From Natronomicrosphaera sp040876735 (GTDB taxonomy: Bacteria > Planctomycetota > Phycisphaerae > Phycisphaerales > Phycisphaeraceae), in NCBI GenBank assembly GCA_040876735.1, contig JBBDPC010000129.1:9277-73276 (forward strand): 64,000 nt of DNA, read 5' to 3'. A program made the position numbers and the translations under genes. Positions 35,776-44,241 of this stretch are shown here, one piece after another. Numbering within the stretch: the first letter of the stretch is position 1; every line of letters starts with the position of its first letter. The notes below the pieces were generated by a model. It was not told where the DNA came from. It made no database searches and saw only the letters and a program-made list of their open reading frames with translations.

Positions 35776-36231
35776 ATGGCCGAAGAAAAAGAACAACCGA
35801 AGCTGCATATCGACAGTGACTGGAAGGCCCAGGCGCAGGCCGAGAAGCAGAAGCTGGCGGAGAAGTCCAAAGCGAAACAGCAGGCCGCAGCCGGCGGGGC
35901 CGAGGGCGGTGGCGAAGGCCAGTCCGCGGCCGGCGGCGCGGCGGGGCAGGGCATGCCGCCCGCCAACTTCGAGACGTTGATGAGCACGCTGGCGACGCAG
36001 GCGCTGTTCGCCATGGGCGCAATAGCCGATCCGCGCACCGGCCAGCGGTTCCAGAACCTCGACCTCGCCCGGCATCACATCGACATGCTCGGCGTGCTCG
36101 AAGACAAGACCAAGGGCAACCTCAGCGAAGAAGAGGAAACCACCCTCGCCAGCACCGTCTACGAGCTGCGCACGCGCTACGTGCAACTCGCCTCGGCGGC
36201 ACGCACCGGCGGCGGCGAAGGGCAAGGGTGA
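35776..36231 (+). CDS. DUF1844 protein
   Basis: A 151-residue soluble protein. The first half is charged and then Gly/Ala-rich (Lys/Gln/Glu coiled-coil-like, followed by GGAEGGGEGQ). The second half, NFETLMSTLATQALFAMGAIADP then ARHHIDMLGVLEDKTKGNLSEEE, is the DUF1844 signature. Function unknown. The start is set by a GGAAGGAA site. A TATACT at 35721-35726 with TTCGCA 17 nt upstream is a possible promoter. It lies 81 nt before sdhC on the same strand and may be cotranscribed with the sdh genes. Confidence 0.87.
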   Translation: MAEEKEQPKLHIDSDWKAQAQAEKQKLAEKSKAKQQAAAGGAEGGGEGQSAAGGAAGQGMPPANFETLMSTLATQALFAMGAIADPRTGQRFQNLDLARHHIDMLGVLEDKTKGNLSEEEETTLASTVYELRTRYVQLASAARTGGGEGQG

Positions 36232-36312
36232 CCGCCCACGCTCGTTTACCGACCCACAAGCCGTTTCCCCGCAAGGGGGATCCAGAAGCAGACGCGAAAG
36301 GAATCGGACACC

Positions 36313-37083
36313 GTGGCTGAGCGCTCCACCAGCGAACCGGGTTTCATGGGTCGGCACCACTTCCTGCTCCGCCGGCTGCACTCGCTGTCGGGCATCGTGC
36401 CGGTCGGCGTGTTCGTGATCTTCCACCTGTTCGCCAACGCGCAGCTCGCCACGGGCACCTACCAGCACGAAGTGGACTGGCTCTACGGCACGGTGCCGGC
36501 CCTGCTGATCGTCGAAATCTCGCTCTGGCTGGCGATCGCCTTCCACGCCGGGCTGGGCCTGGTCTACACGTTCGTCGGCAACCAGCCCAACGTCGCCCGG
36601 TACCGCTACGGCGGCAACTGGCGCTACTTCTTCCAACGCGTGACGGGCATCATCGCGTTGATCTTCATCTTCCTGCACGTCGCCACGCTGCGCTGGCAGT
36701 GGGACCTCGCCGGCTGGTATACGCCGTTCATGGTCAACGACGAAGCCAGCGGCACCCCGCTCGCCCAGGCCACAGTTGCGATGGCCCTGGAGAACCCGTG
36801 GGTCGTGCTGCTGTACATCGTCGGCTCGCTGAGCGTGATCTACCACTGGTCCAACGGGCTGTGGACCGCCGCGATCACCTGGGGCCTGACGCTCAGCGTC
36901 GCGGCCCAGCGGCGGTGGGGCTACGTCTGCGCGGCCATGGGCGTGGTGCTCACGCTCTTCCTCGCCGCGGCGATCTACGGTGCGGTGACCACGGAGGTGA
37001 CCGAGGAAGAACGGCAGATCTTCCAGCAGGCGCTCGACCAGGACGCGGAAGAAGTGCTCGAAGATGCGGACGCGGCGCCTTGA
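36313..37083 (+). CDS. sdhC: Succinate dehydrogenase cytochrome b subunit (B. subtilis type)
   Basis: The membrane anchor of complex II, which passes electrons from SdhAB to menaquinone. The 256 residues begin at a GTG with AAAGGA upstream. Five hydrophobic helices are visible (IVPVGVFVIFHLFANAQ, ALLIVEISLWLAIAFHAGLG, IIALIFIFLHVATL, VVLLYIVGSLSVIYHWSNGL and VCAAMGVVLTLFLAAAIYG). His residues in helices 1-4 are placed to bind two hemes, as in the single-subunit B. subtilis type. It is longer than usual at the C-terminus by an acidic tail. First of the sdh genes; the flavoprotein follows after one small gene. Confidence 0.93.
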   Translation: MAERSTSEPGFMGRHHFLLRRLHSLSGIVPVGVFVIFHLFANAQLATGTYQHEVDWLYGTVPALLIVEISLWLAIAFHAGLGLVYTFVGNQPNVARYRYGGNWRYFFQRVTGIIALIFIFLHVATLRWQWDLAGWYTPFMVNDEASGTPLAQATVAMALENPWVVLLYIVGSLSVIYHWSNGLWTAAITWGLTLSVAAQRRWGYVCAAMGVVLTLFLAAAIYGAVTTEVTEEERQIFQQALDQDAEEVLEDADAAP

Positions 37084-37205
37084 CCGTCTGCGGCCGAAGC
37101 GGCGGCGTGGTGGGATGAATTGCACGATCGATATACACGGCCGAGGGGGACGGAGCCGACCAGGCGGGCCGTCCATGACAGCGGGGCGATCGGGATCGAA
37201 TTCAG

Positions 37206-37490
37206 ATGATGATTCGCAAGTTGGTGATTCTCGTCCCTGGTGTGGCGTTGGCTTGTGTCGCGGCGGCGCTGCCGTTCGCGGGGCTGGAGCGGTTCGCCGG
37301 CGACGCGCAGCCGGCGGTGGTGGCGATGGCGACCGGTGCGGTGGCGATCGGGTGTTTCGTGGCGCTCTGGCGGCCGACGGTGCTGGAGTCGTATGTGAAG
37401 CTGGCGTCGCTGGCGTTTTTCGTGCTGATGCTGCTGGGCGTGCTGGGGATCCTGGCCCAGATGGACGGCAGCGCGCTGGCATTGCGGTAG
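37206..37490 (+). CDS. Small membrane protein within the sdh cluster
   Basis: A 94-residue protein made almost wholly of hydrophobic segments: LVILVPGVALACVAAALPF, AVVAMATGAVAIGCFVALW and LASLAFFVLMLLGVLGILAQ. It has no recognised domain. It lies between sdhC and sdhA on the same strand. It could be an accessory or small anchor subunit of complex II, but SdhC already has the usual five helices. Two ATGs in tandem (37206 and 37209) are both possible starts. Function unknown. Confidence 0.65.
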   Translation: MMIRKLVILVPGVALACVAAALPFAGLERFAGDAQPAVVAMATGAVAIGCFVALWRPTVLESYVKLASLAFFVLMLLGVLGILAQMDGSALALR

Positions 37491-37596
37491 GTCGTACCCG
37501 GCCGGGAGGGAACGGCAGGGCGCCCATGGCCGTGCGTTTCCAGGGCCGAAGATGGCAGGGCAACTCTGCCCGACGCGTTGAAGGTTGAAGTGAATC

Positions 37597-39588
37597 ATGG
37601 CAACAAAGCAACCGAGAGTGATCGTGGTGGGGGGCGGGCTGGCGGGGCTGGCGGCGTCGGTGCGCATCGCCGAAGCGGGCAGCCCGGTGGACCTGTTCTC
37701 CATGGTGCCCGTCCGCCGCTCGCACAGCGTCTGCGCCCAGGGCGGGATCAACGCCGCCAACGAAGTCGCCCGGCAGCAGGGCTACTCCGAGTGGATGCAC
37801 ATGGACGAGACGCTCTACGGCGGCGACTTCCTCAATCACCAGCCGCCGGTCTATGACATGACCCACTGGGCGCCGCGCATCATCGACCTGCTCGACCGCT
37901 CGGGCGTCCCGTTCAACCGCACGCCCGAAGGCCGGCGCGACCTGCGCAAGTTCGGCGGCTCGCTGTTCAAACGCACCCACTTCTCCGGCGCGACCACCGG
38001 TCAGCAGCTCCTCTACGCCCTCGACGAGCAGACCCGCCGCCACGAAGCCGAGGGCCACGTCACCAAGTACGAGTTCTGGGAGTTCCTCTGGCCGGTCATC
38101 GACGACGAGGGCCAGTGCCGGGGCATCATCGCCCAGGACATGCGGACCATGGAGATCCGCCCGTTCCGCGCCGATGCCGTCATCATGGCCACCGGCGGCT
38201 GCGGCGCGATCTACGGTAAGTCCACCATGAGCGTCATCTGCACCGGCGCAGCCGCCGCCCGCTGCTACCGCGCCGGCGCCTGGCTGGGCAACCCGGAGAT
38301 GATCCAGGTCCACCCGACCGCCATCCCCGGCGAAGACAAGTGCCGGCTGATGTCCGAGTCCGCCCGCGGTGAAGGCGGCCGGGTGTGGGTCCCACGCAAA
38401 CAAGGCGACACCCGCCCGCCGCAGTCGATCCCCGACGCCGAGCGGTGGTACTTCCTCGAAGAACGCTACCCCGCCTACGGCAACCTCGTCCCGCGCGACA
38501 TCGCCACCCGCGAAATCTTCAACGTCTGTCAGGACGGCTACGGCGTCGGCGGCGGAAACATGGTCTACCTCGACGTCTCCCACCTGCCCGAGGAAACCAA
38601 GCACAAGCTCGACGGCATCCTCGAAATCTACGAAAAGTTCGTCGGCGACAACCCGCGCAAAGTCCCGATGAAAATCTTCCCCGCTGTCCACTACTCCATG
38701 GGCGGCATGTACACCATCTACAGCACCGAAGAAAAGAAGCCCGTCGACGGCGACGAAGGCCCGGCCATCGGCATGAAGTTCGGCGACCCGACCAACATGC
38801 AGACCAACATCCCCGGCCTCTATGCCTTCGGGGAAGTCAACTACCAGTACCACGGCGCCACCCGTCTCGGCGCCAACGCGCTGCTTTCGTGCATCTTCGA
38901 CGGCCTCTACTGCGGCCTCGGCGCCCACAACCGCGCCACCACCATGGACACCCCCGCCGCCGACCTGCCCGACGCGCTCTACAACAAGTACGTCGAGCAG
39001 GAACACGCCAAGGTCAAGCACCTCACCGAGGCCCGCGGCGAGCACAACCCCTACAGGCTCCATCAGCGCATGGGCGAGGAGATGACCGCCGCCTGCACCG
39101 TCGTCAAGACCGAGCAGCGGATGAACAAGGCCTACGACGCGCTGCGCGACATCAAGCAGCAGTACGAAGACATCCGCCTCTCCGACACCGGCGACTGGAC
39201 GAACCAGAACCTCGGCTTCGCCCGCGCCCTCGGCGACATGATCCGCTATGCCGAGGCCATCCTGCTCGGCTCGATCGAACGCAAGGAGTCGCGCGGCAGC
39301 CACTACCGCCCCGACTACCCCGAGCGCAACGACGAGAAGTTCCACAAGACCTGCATCGCCAAGTATGACGCGGCGAGCGACAAGCCGGTCATCGAATGGG
39401 AAGACGTGCCCACCCCGCTGGTGCCCCCGCGCGCCCGCACCTATGGCAAGGTCGAAGCCACCGCCGAGAAACAGGCTGACCTTGAAAACAAGCCCGGCGG
39501 CGAAGGCTACAGCCAGCGCCCTACCGACGCCTCGCCCGTCTACGGCAGCGAAGTGAACGGCAAGGACGCCAGCGCTTCCAACGACTGA
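37597..39588 (+). CDS. sdhA: Succinate dehydrogenase flavoprotein subunit
   Basis: Carries covalent FAD and oxidises succinate to fumarate. The protein has 663 residues. It shows VIVVGGGLAGLAASVRIAEAG, the FAD-linking region RRSHSVCAQGGINA (the His after RS is the covalent site), MATGGCGAIYGKSTMS, and IQVHPTAIPGEDKCRLMSESARGEGG with the substrate-binding His and Arg. HGATRLGANALLSCIFDGL follows. The family branch is the B. subtilis/epsilonproteobacterial type, in agreement with the single-subunit SdhC and a menaquinone pool. The C-terminal 40 residues are hydrophilic and extra. It is followed by sdhB after 60 nt. Confidence 0.96.
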   Translation: MATKQPRVIVVGGGLAGLAASVRIAEAGSPVDLFSMVPVRRSHSVCAQGGINAANEVARQQGYSEWMHMDETLYGGDFLNHQPPVYDMTHWAPRIIDLLDRSGVPFNRTPEGRRDLRKFGGSLFKRTHFSGATTGQQLLYALDEQTRRHEAEGHVTKYEFWEFLWPVIDDEGQCRGIIAQDMRTMEIRPFRADAVIMATGGCGAIYGKSTMSVICTGAAAARCYRAGAWLGNPEMIQVHPTAIPGEDKCRLMSESARGEGGRVWVPRKQGDTRPPQSIPDAERWYFLEERYPAYGNLVPRDIATREIFNVCQDGYGVGGGNMVYLDVSHLPEETKHKLDGILEIYEKFVGDNPRKVPMKIFPAVHYSMGGMYTIYSTEEKKPVDGDEGPAIGMKFGDPTNMQTNIPGLYAFGEVNYQYHGATRLGANALLSCIFDGLYCGLGAHNRATTMDTPAADLPDALYNKYVEQEHAKVKHLTEARGEHNPYRLHQRMGEEMTAACTVVKTEQRMNKAYDALRDIKQQYEDIRLSDTGDWTNQNLGFARALGDMIRYAEAILLGSIERKESRGSHYRPDYPERNDEKFHKTCIAKYDAASDKPVIEWEDVPTPLVPPRARTYGKVEATAEKQADLENKPGGEGYSQRPTDASPVYGSEVNGKDASASND

Positions 39589-39648
39589 CCCTCACGACTT
39601 CGCGCGCTCCATCAACATCACGTTCACCCCCCAACCCCGCGCAACACC

Positions 39649-40479
39649 ATGACCGCAACCACCACCAGCCCCGCCGCCGCATCTGCCTCCAATACCGCCG
39701 CCAGCGAGTCTGCTGCGCACGCGGGCAAAACCTTTCGCGTCCGCATCAAGCGGCAGGACGGCCCGGATACCCCCGCCTACTGGCACAGCTTCGACGTGCC
39801 GTACCGCCCGAACCTGAACATCATCAGCGTGCTCCAGGAAATCGTCGCCAACCCCGTCACCACCGCCGGCGAGCAGGCCCGCCCGCCCGTCTGGGAAGCC
39901 AACTGCCTCGAAGAAGTCTGCGGCGCCTGCACCATGCTCATCAACGGCCACGTCCGCCAGAGCTGCTCCTGCCTGCTCGACGATGTGCTCGGCGACGACA
40001 ACACCGTCACCCTCGAACCGATGACCAAGTTCCCCGTCGTCCGCGATCTCGCCGTCGACCGCCAGCGGATGTTCGACACGCTCAAAAAGATCAAAGCCTG
40101 GGTCCCCATCGACGGCACGCACCACATCGGCCCGGGCCCGATGGAGTCGCCCGACCAGCAGAGCATGCGCTACGCGCTCTCCCGCTGCATGACCTGCGGC
40201 TGCTGCGTCGAAGCCTGCCCGCAGTACACCAAAGACAACAACTTCGTCGGCCCCGCCGCCATCGCCCAGTCGCTGCTGTTCAACCTGCACGAGACCGGCA
40301 AGAAGGCCGCCCCCGACCGCCTCGACGTCATGATGGGCCCCGGCGGCATCACCGACTGCGGCAACGCCCAGAACTGCGTCAAAGTCTGCCCCAAGGAAGT
40401 CCCGATCACCGAGGCCATCGCCCATATCGGCCGGCAAACCACGGTGCATTCGATCAAGAAGTTCTTCACAGGCAAGTGA
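39649..40479 (+). CDS. sdhB: Succinate dehydrogenase iron-sulfur subunit
   Basis: Transfers electrons from FAD to the quinone site through three clusters. The 276 residues hold NCLEEVCGACTMLINGHVRQ followed by SC (the [2Fe-2S] cysteines), CMTCGCCVEACPQY and CGNAQNCVKVCPKE (ligands of the [4Fe-4S] and [3Fe-4S] clusters). The N-terminal 25 residues are Ala/Ser/Thr-rich and may be unstructured. Third enzyme gene of the sdh cluster. Confidence 0.96.
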   Translation: MTATTTSPAAASASNTAASESAAHAGKTFRVRIKRQDGPDTPAYWHSFDVPYRPNLNIISVLQEIVANPVTTAGEQARPPVWEANCLEEVCGACTMLINGHVRQSCSCLLDDVLGDDNTVTLEPMTKFPVVRDLAVDRQRMFDTLKKIKAWVPIDGTHHIGPGPMESPDQQSMRYALSRCMTCGCCVEACPQYTKDNNFVGPAAIAQSLLFNLHETGKKAAPDRLDVMMGPGGITDCGNAQNCVKVCPKEVPITEAIAHIGRQTTVHSIKKFFTGK

Positions 40480-40494
40480 GAACGGATCCCATCC

Positions 40495-40764
40495 ATGCGT
40501 GCGACAATCGGCTTGTTGCTGGTCGGCGGGATACTCGGCTCGCCGGTCTGGATTTCGCTGGCGATCGGGCTGATCCCTCGGCGCTGGCTGGTCGTGGCGA
40601 TTCTCCTTTGCGGACTGCAGATTCTCATTGCGTATGGCCTGTGGTGGTTCTTCTGGGGCGGCGGCATTGGGGGCGAAGCGCGCCTCGACCCAGCATGGCA
40701 GTGGACGGCGCTGGCGGCCGTACTACCGATACTCGTCACCATCCTGAAATGGGGGACTCGATAG
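40495..40764 (+). CDS. Small membrane protein after sdhB
   Basis: An 89-residue hydrophobic protein with three predicted helices (IGLLLVGGILGSPVWISLAI, WLVVAILLCGLQILIAYGLW and TALAAVLPILVTILKW). It starts 15 nt after the sdhB stop, so it is probably cotranscribed. No domain was recognised and the function is unknown. Confidence 0.6.
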   Translation: MRATIGLLLVGGILGSPVWISLAIGLIPRRWLVVAILLCGLQILIAYGLWWFFWGGGIGGEARLDPAWQWTALAAVLPILVTILKWGTR

Positions 40765-40830
40765 CTCGGCCCATGCGGTAAAAAAACTCTTCGTTTACAC
40801 GCTTGATTTCAACCCCCACCCATTTCCCCT

Positions 40831-40836
40831 TATCCT
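40831..40836 (+). promoter_or_regulatory. Candidate -10 element of the M24 peptidase gene, leaderless arrangement
   Basis: TATCCT ends 7 nt before the ATG at 40844. A TTCAAC 17 nt upstream (40808-40813) is a weak -35. Confidence 0.45.
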
Positions 40837-40843
40837 CTGCCTC

Positions 40844-41953
40844 ATGCCGAAGAAACACCCCACCCCAGCCCACCTGCGCGACCGTATCGCCGTACTGCGC
40901 AAACGCCTGCGCGACGCCGACGTTGACGCCTTGCTCGTCACCAACCCGCGCGACATCCGCTACCTCACCTGCTTCGTCGGCGACGACTCCTGGGCGCTCA
41001 TCTCCCAGCGCTCCAGCCAGGCCACCATCCTCAGCGACTTCCGCTTCGACGAGCAGATCGCCCGCGAAGCGCCGCACGCAAAAGTGATCCTGCGTAAGAA
41101 GTCGCTCACCGATGAGCTGGCCGCGCTGCTGGACCGAACGAAGGCTGATCGCATCGGGTTGCAGCCGGGCCATGTCACGCTCGCCATGCGCAAGGCGATC
41201 GTGAAGAAGCTGGGGGCGAAGCGCGTCGTGGCGTTCGACGACAAGCTGCTGGAACAGCGAGCCGTCAAGAGCGCCGACGAGGTCAAGGCGATCCGCAAGG
41301 CGCTGCGCATTCAGCAGCAGGCGTTCCGCGAGACGTGCGCGTTCATGGAGCCGGGCCAGAGCGAGCAGGAGGTGGCCGCGTATCTGGAATACCGCATGCG
41401 CGTGCTCGGGGCCGATGGCGTGAGCTTCCCCACCATCGTCGCCGCCGACGCCAACGCCAGTCTGCCCCATGCCGTACCGGGGTCGAAGAAGCTGCGCCGC
41501 AACGGCACCGTGCTCATCGACTGGGGCGCCAAATGGAACGGTTACTGCTCGGACCTGACGCGCGTGGTGGCACTGGAGCGGATGTCGGCCAAGGTGCAGG
41601 CGATCTATCAGATCGTGCTCGACGCGCAGCTCGCGGCCATCGACGCGATCGCGCCCGGCAAGCCGCTGAAGGCCATCGACGCCGTGGCTCGCAAGGTCAT
41701 CACCGACGCGGGCTACGGCGACCGCTTCGGCCACTCGCTCGGGCACGGCATCGGACTGGACATTCACGAGCAGCCCACGCTCTCGCCGCGCAGCGAAGGC
41801 GTGCTGGAGCCGGGGCAGGTGGTCACGGTGGAGCCGGGCATCTACCTGCCGGGCGTGGGGGGCGTGCGGATCGAGGACGACGTGCTGGTGACGGCCCGGG
41901 GGGCGACCGTGCTCAGCGACTTGCCCAAATCTCTCGAATCCGCGATCATCTAG
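40844..41953 (+). CDS. pepQ: M24-family Xaa-Pro aminopeptidase/dipeptidase
   Basis: Removes N-terminal residues ahead of proline or cleaves Xaa-Pro dipeptides. It has 369 residues. An N-terminal creatinase-like domain (VDALLVTNPRDIRYLTCFVG) precedes the pita-bread catalytic domain. Metal ligands are visible: Asp in LIDWGAKWNG and CSDLTRVV, His in HSLGHGIGLDIHE, Glu in VTVEPGIYLPG and Glu in VRIEDDVLVT. The choice between PepP and PepQ is not certain from sequence. The start is preceded by a -10-like TATCCT at 7 nt and no ribosome site. Confidence 0.9.
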   Translation: MPKKHPTPAHLRDRIAVLRKRLRDADVDALLVTNPRDIRYLTCFVGDDSWALISQRSSQATILSDFRFDEQIAREAPHAKVILRKKSLTDELAALLDRTKADRIGLQPGHVTLAMRKAIVKKLGAKRVVAFDDKLLEQRAVKSADEVKAIRKALRIQQQAFRETCAFMEPGQSEQEVAAYLEYRMRVLGADGVSFPTIVAADANASLPHAVPGSKKLRRNGTVLIDWGAKWNGYCSDLTRVVALERMSAKVQAIYQIVLDAQLAAIDAIAPGKPLKAIDAVARKVITDAGYGDRFGHSLGHGIGLDIHEQPTLSPRSEGVLEPGQVVTVEPGIYLPGVGGVRIEDDVLVTARGATVLSDLPKSLESAII

Positions 41954-42029
41954 CGTTCACAACCCAGACTGGTGCGGGGGGACTGGTGACGCAAGTGACC
42001 AGCCCGACATTAATCGGACACAATGCATC

Positions 42030-42509
42030 ATGATCGACCTGAAGACGCTGAAACAGCTCGTCAAGTTGATGACCGACAACGACCTGACCGAGTTGGACAT
42101 CGAGGGTGACCAGGACAAGGTTCGGCTGCGCCGTGGCAGCGAGACGCCGGAGGTGCACTACATGCCGCCGCCGCCGGCCGCGCCCGCCGGCGCTGCGCCG
42201 CCCGCGCCGGCCCCGGGTCCCGCCCCGGCCGGGGGTGAGCCGGCCCCCGCCGCGCCGCCGGCGTCGGACGGTGTGGCGATCAAGAGCCCGATGGTCGGCA
42301 CGTACTATTCGTCCGCCAGCCCCGACGCGAAGCCTTACCTTCAGGTGGGCGACAAGGTTGAGCCGGACACGGTGGTCTGCCTCATCGAAGCGATGAAAGT
42401 CTTCAACGAGATCAAGGCCGAGACCAGCGGCACCGTGACGCGCATCCTCGTCGAGAACGGTCAGGCGGTCGAGTTCGACCAGCCATTGTTCGAAATCAAA
42501 CCGGACTGA
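42030..42509 (+). CDS. accB: Biotin carboxyl carrier protein of acetyl-CoA carboxylase
   Basis: Carries biotin between the carboxylase and carboxyltransferase sites in fatty acid synthesis. The 159 residues have the usual three parts: an N-terminal helix pair, a Pro/Ala-rich linker (about residues 47-82), and the biotinyl domain with CLIEAMKVFNEIKAE, in which the Lys of EAMK is biotinylated. The thumb insert (SASPDAKPYLQVGD) is present, as in genuine AccB. It lies upstream of accC in an operon-like pair, and the 99-bp spacer is filled by facing heptamer arrays. Confidence 0.95.
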   Translation: MIDLKTLKQLVKLMTDNDLTELDIEGDQDKVRLRRGSETPEVHYMPPPPAAPAGAAPPAPAPGPAPAGGEPAPAAPPASDGVAIKSPMVGTYYSSASPDAKPYLQVGDKVEPDTVVCLIEAMKVFNEIKAETSGTVTRILVENGQAVEFDQPLFEIKPD

Positions 42510-42516
42510 GCCCGAT

Positions 42517-42608
42517 GGGGTACAGGGTACGGGGATCAGGGATCGGCCCCAGTGGTGCGATCGCCTGCCTGCCTTGTACCCGATCCCCGAACCCCGAACC
42601 CCAATCCT
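42517..42608. repeat. Facing heptamer arrays between accB and accC
   Basis: The left block 42517-42544 has four 7-base units in register (GGGGTAC, AGGGTAC, GGGGATC, AGGGATC). The right block 42574-42608 has five (TTGTACC, CGATCCC, CGAACCC, CGAACCC, CAATCCT). The blocks are complementary in sense (GGGTAC/GTACCC, GGGATC/GATCCC), so the spacer can fold. The right block ends exactly at the base before the accC ATG and leaves no room for a ribosome site. Confidence 0.85.
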
Positions 42609-43952
42609 ATGTTTTCACGCATCCTCATAGCCAACCGTGGTGAGATCGCCGTGCGGATCATCCGCGCCGCACGCGAGATGGGCATCGAGTCGGTCGCCGT
42701 CTACTCCGAGGCCGACCGCGACTCGCGCCACGTCAAGCTCGCCGACCGCGCCATCTGCATCGGCCCGGCCAAGGCCAGCGAAAGCTACCTCAATATCTCG
42801 CGCATCATCGCCGCCGCCGAGGTCGCCAACGTCGACGCCATCCACCCCGGATACGGCTTCCTCGCCGAAAACTCCCACTTCGCCGAGGTCTGCCGGTCGT
42901 GCAACATCGAGTTCATCGGCCCCAGCGTCGAAGCCATGCACACGCTCGGCGACAAGGTGCAATGCAAGCAACTCGCCATCCGCACCAAAGTCCCCACCTC
43001 GCCCGGCTCCAAGGGCCGGATCGACGACGAGGAACAGGCGCTGAAGGTCGCCCGCGAGATCGGCTACCCGGTCATCATCAAGGCCTCCGCCGGCGGCGGC
43101 GGGCGCGGCATGCGCGTCGCCCATAACGACATGGCGCTCCGCTCCGGCCTCAAGGGCGCCATGACCGAGGCCGAGGCCGCCTTCGGCGACGGCGGCGTCT
43201 ACGTCGAGAAGTTCATCGAAAAGGCACGCCACGTCGAAGTTCAGGTCATCGGCGACCAGCACGGCAACGTCGTCCACCTCTGGGAACGCGACTGCACCAT
43301 GCAGCGCCGCAAGCAGAAGCTGATCGAAGAAGCGCCCTGCCCCGTGCTCAAGGAAGATGAACGCGAAAACCTCTGCAAAGCCGCCGCCCGCCTCTGCAAG
43401 GCCGCCGGCTACTACTCCGCCGGCACGGTCGAGTTTCTCATGGACGACAAGAAACACTTCTACCTCATGGAAGTGAACACCCGCGTCCAGGTCGAACACC
43501 CCGTCACCGAAATGATCACCGGCGTCGACATCGTCCAGACGCAGATCCGCGTCGCCGCCGGCGAAAAACTTCCCTTCACCCAGAAGCAGATCAAACGCAA
43601 CGGCCACGCCATTGAAGTCCGCATCAACGCCGAGGACCCCGCCAACAAGTTCATGCCCAGCCCCGGCGTCCTCGAACGCTTCGAGCCCCCCGGCGGCCTC
43701 GGTGTCCGCCTCGACACCCACTGCTACACCGGCTACCGCATCCCGCCCAACTACGACTCGATGATCGCCAAGCTCATCGTCCACAAGCCCACCCGCGACG
43801 AGGCGATCGCCACGCTCCGCCGGGCGTTGAGTGAGTTCGAGATCGCGCCGATCAAGACCACGATCGCCCTCCACGCCGACCTGATGCGCAACGGCAGCTT
43901 CCTCAAGTCCGACATCGACATCAACTTCGTCGAACGCCTGCTCGGCCAGTAA
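42609..43952 (+). CDS. accC: Biotin carboxylase subunit of acetyl-CoA carboxylase
   Basis: Carboxylates the biotin on AccB using ATP and bicarbonate. The 447 residues show the start FSRILIANRGEIAVRIIRA, the ATP-grasp Gly-rich loop KASAGGGGRGMRV, the ERDCTMQRRKQKLIEEAPCP block and EVNTRVQVEHPVTEMITG with catalytic Glu, Asn and Arg. The ATG at 42609 is chosen as the conserved N-terminus. The open frame upstream runs through the heptamer repeats and is not homologous. Confidence 0.97.
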   Translation: MFSRILIANRGEIAVRIIRAAREMGIESVAVYSEADRDSRHVKLADRAICIGPAKASESYLNISRIIAAAEVANVDAIHPGYGFLAENSHFAEVCRSCNIEFIGPSVEAMHTLGDKVQCKQLAIRTKVPTSPGSKGRIDDEEQALKVAREIGYPVIIKASAGGGGRGMRVAHNDMALRSGLKGAMTEAEAAFGDGGVYVEKFIEKARHVEVQVIGDQHGNVVHLWERDCTMQRRKQKLIEEAPCPVLKEDERENLCKAAARLCKAAGYYSAGTVEFLMDDKKHFYLMEVNTRVQVEHPVTEMITGVDIVQTQIRVAAGEKLPFTQKQIKRNGHAIEVRINAEDPANKFMPSPGVLERFEPPGGLGVRLDTHCYTGYRIPPNYDSMIAKLIVHKPTRDEAIATLRRALSEFEIAPIKTTIALHADLMRNGSFLKSDIDINFVERLLGQ

Positions 43953-43972
43953 CCCCCGCGAGGCAGTTTCCG

Positions 43973-44130
43973 ACTCCCCTCCCTCTGGGAGGGGTTGGGG
44001 GAGGGTGCCTTCAGATGCCTTGGGTTACCGGCAATCGTGACGTCAGGTGCCGTGGTCTTGCGTCGTCTGCGCAGACGTACATTCAGGGCGGTCGGCGATC
44101 CCCTCCCCCAGCCCCCCCGGGGGCGGGGAG
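43973..44130. repeat. MITE-like palindromic element, copy C, with a nested insertion
   Basis: 158 bp matching copies A and B: left arm ACTCCCCTCCCTCTGGGAGG, centre GATGCCTTGGGTTACCGGCA and GCGGTCGGCGATCC, right arm CCCTCCCCCAGCCCC. About 35 bp absent from the other two copies interrupt the centre, flanked on each side by TCAGG. It lies between accC and the secreted duplicated-domain protein. Confidence 0.85.
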
Positions 44131-44241
44131 GCAAACGTGTTGTCGTGGAAATCGACCTCAACCGCGCCTTCTCCCCCGGACGATGATACGATCAAGGCCT
44201 CCGCACCAAAGAAGCCGCACGCTCGTTTGCAGGAGTTCGCC

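Noticed and set aside
35734..39345. A 3.6-kb minus-strand open frame opposite the DUF1844, sdhC and sdhA genes
   Set aside because: Antisense shadow in high-GC DNA. It crosses several real genes and the spacers between them, and its translation is low-complexity Val/Gly/Ala/Asp.
42552..42608. An upstream-extended start for accC
   Set aside because: The extension is encoded by the heptamer repeat spacer and has no homology; the conserved N-terminus MFSRILIANRGE begins at 42609.
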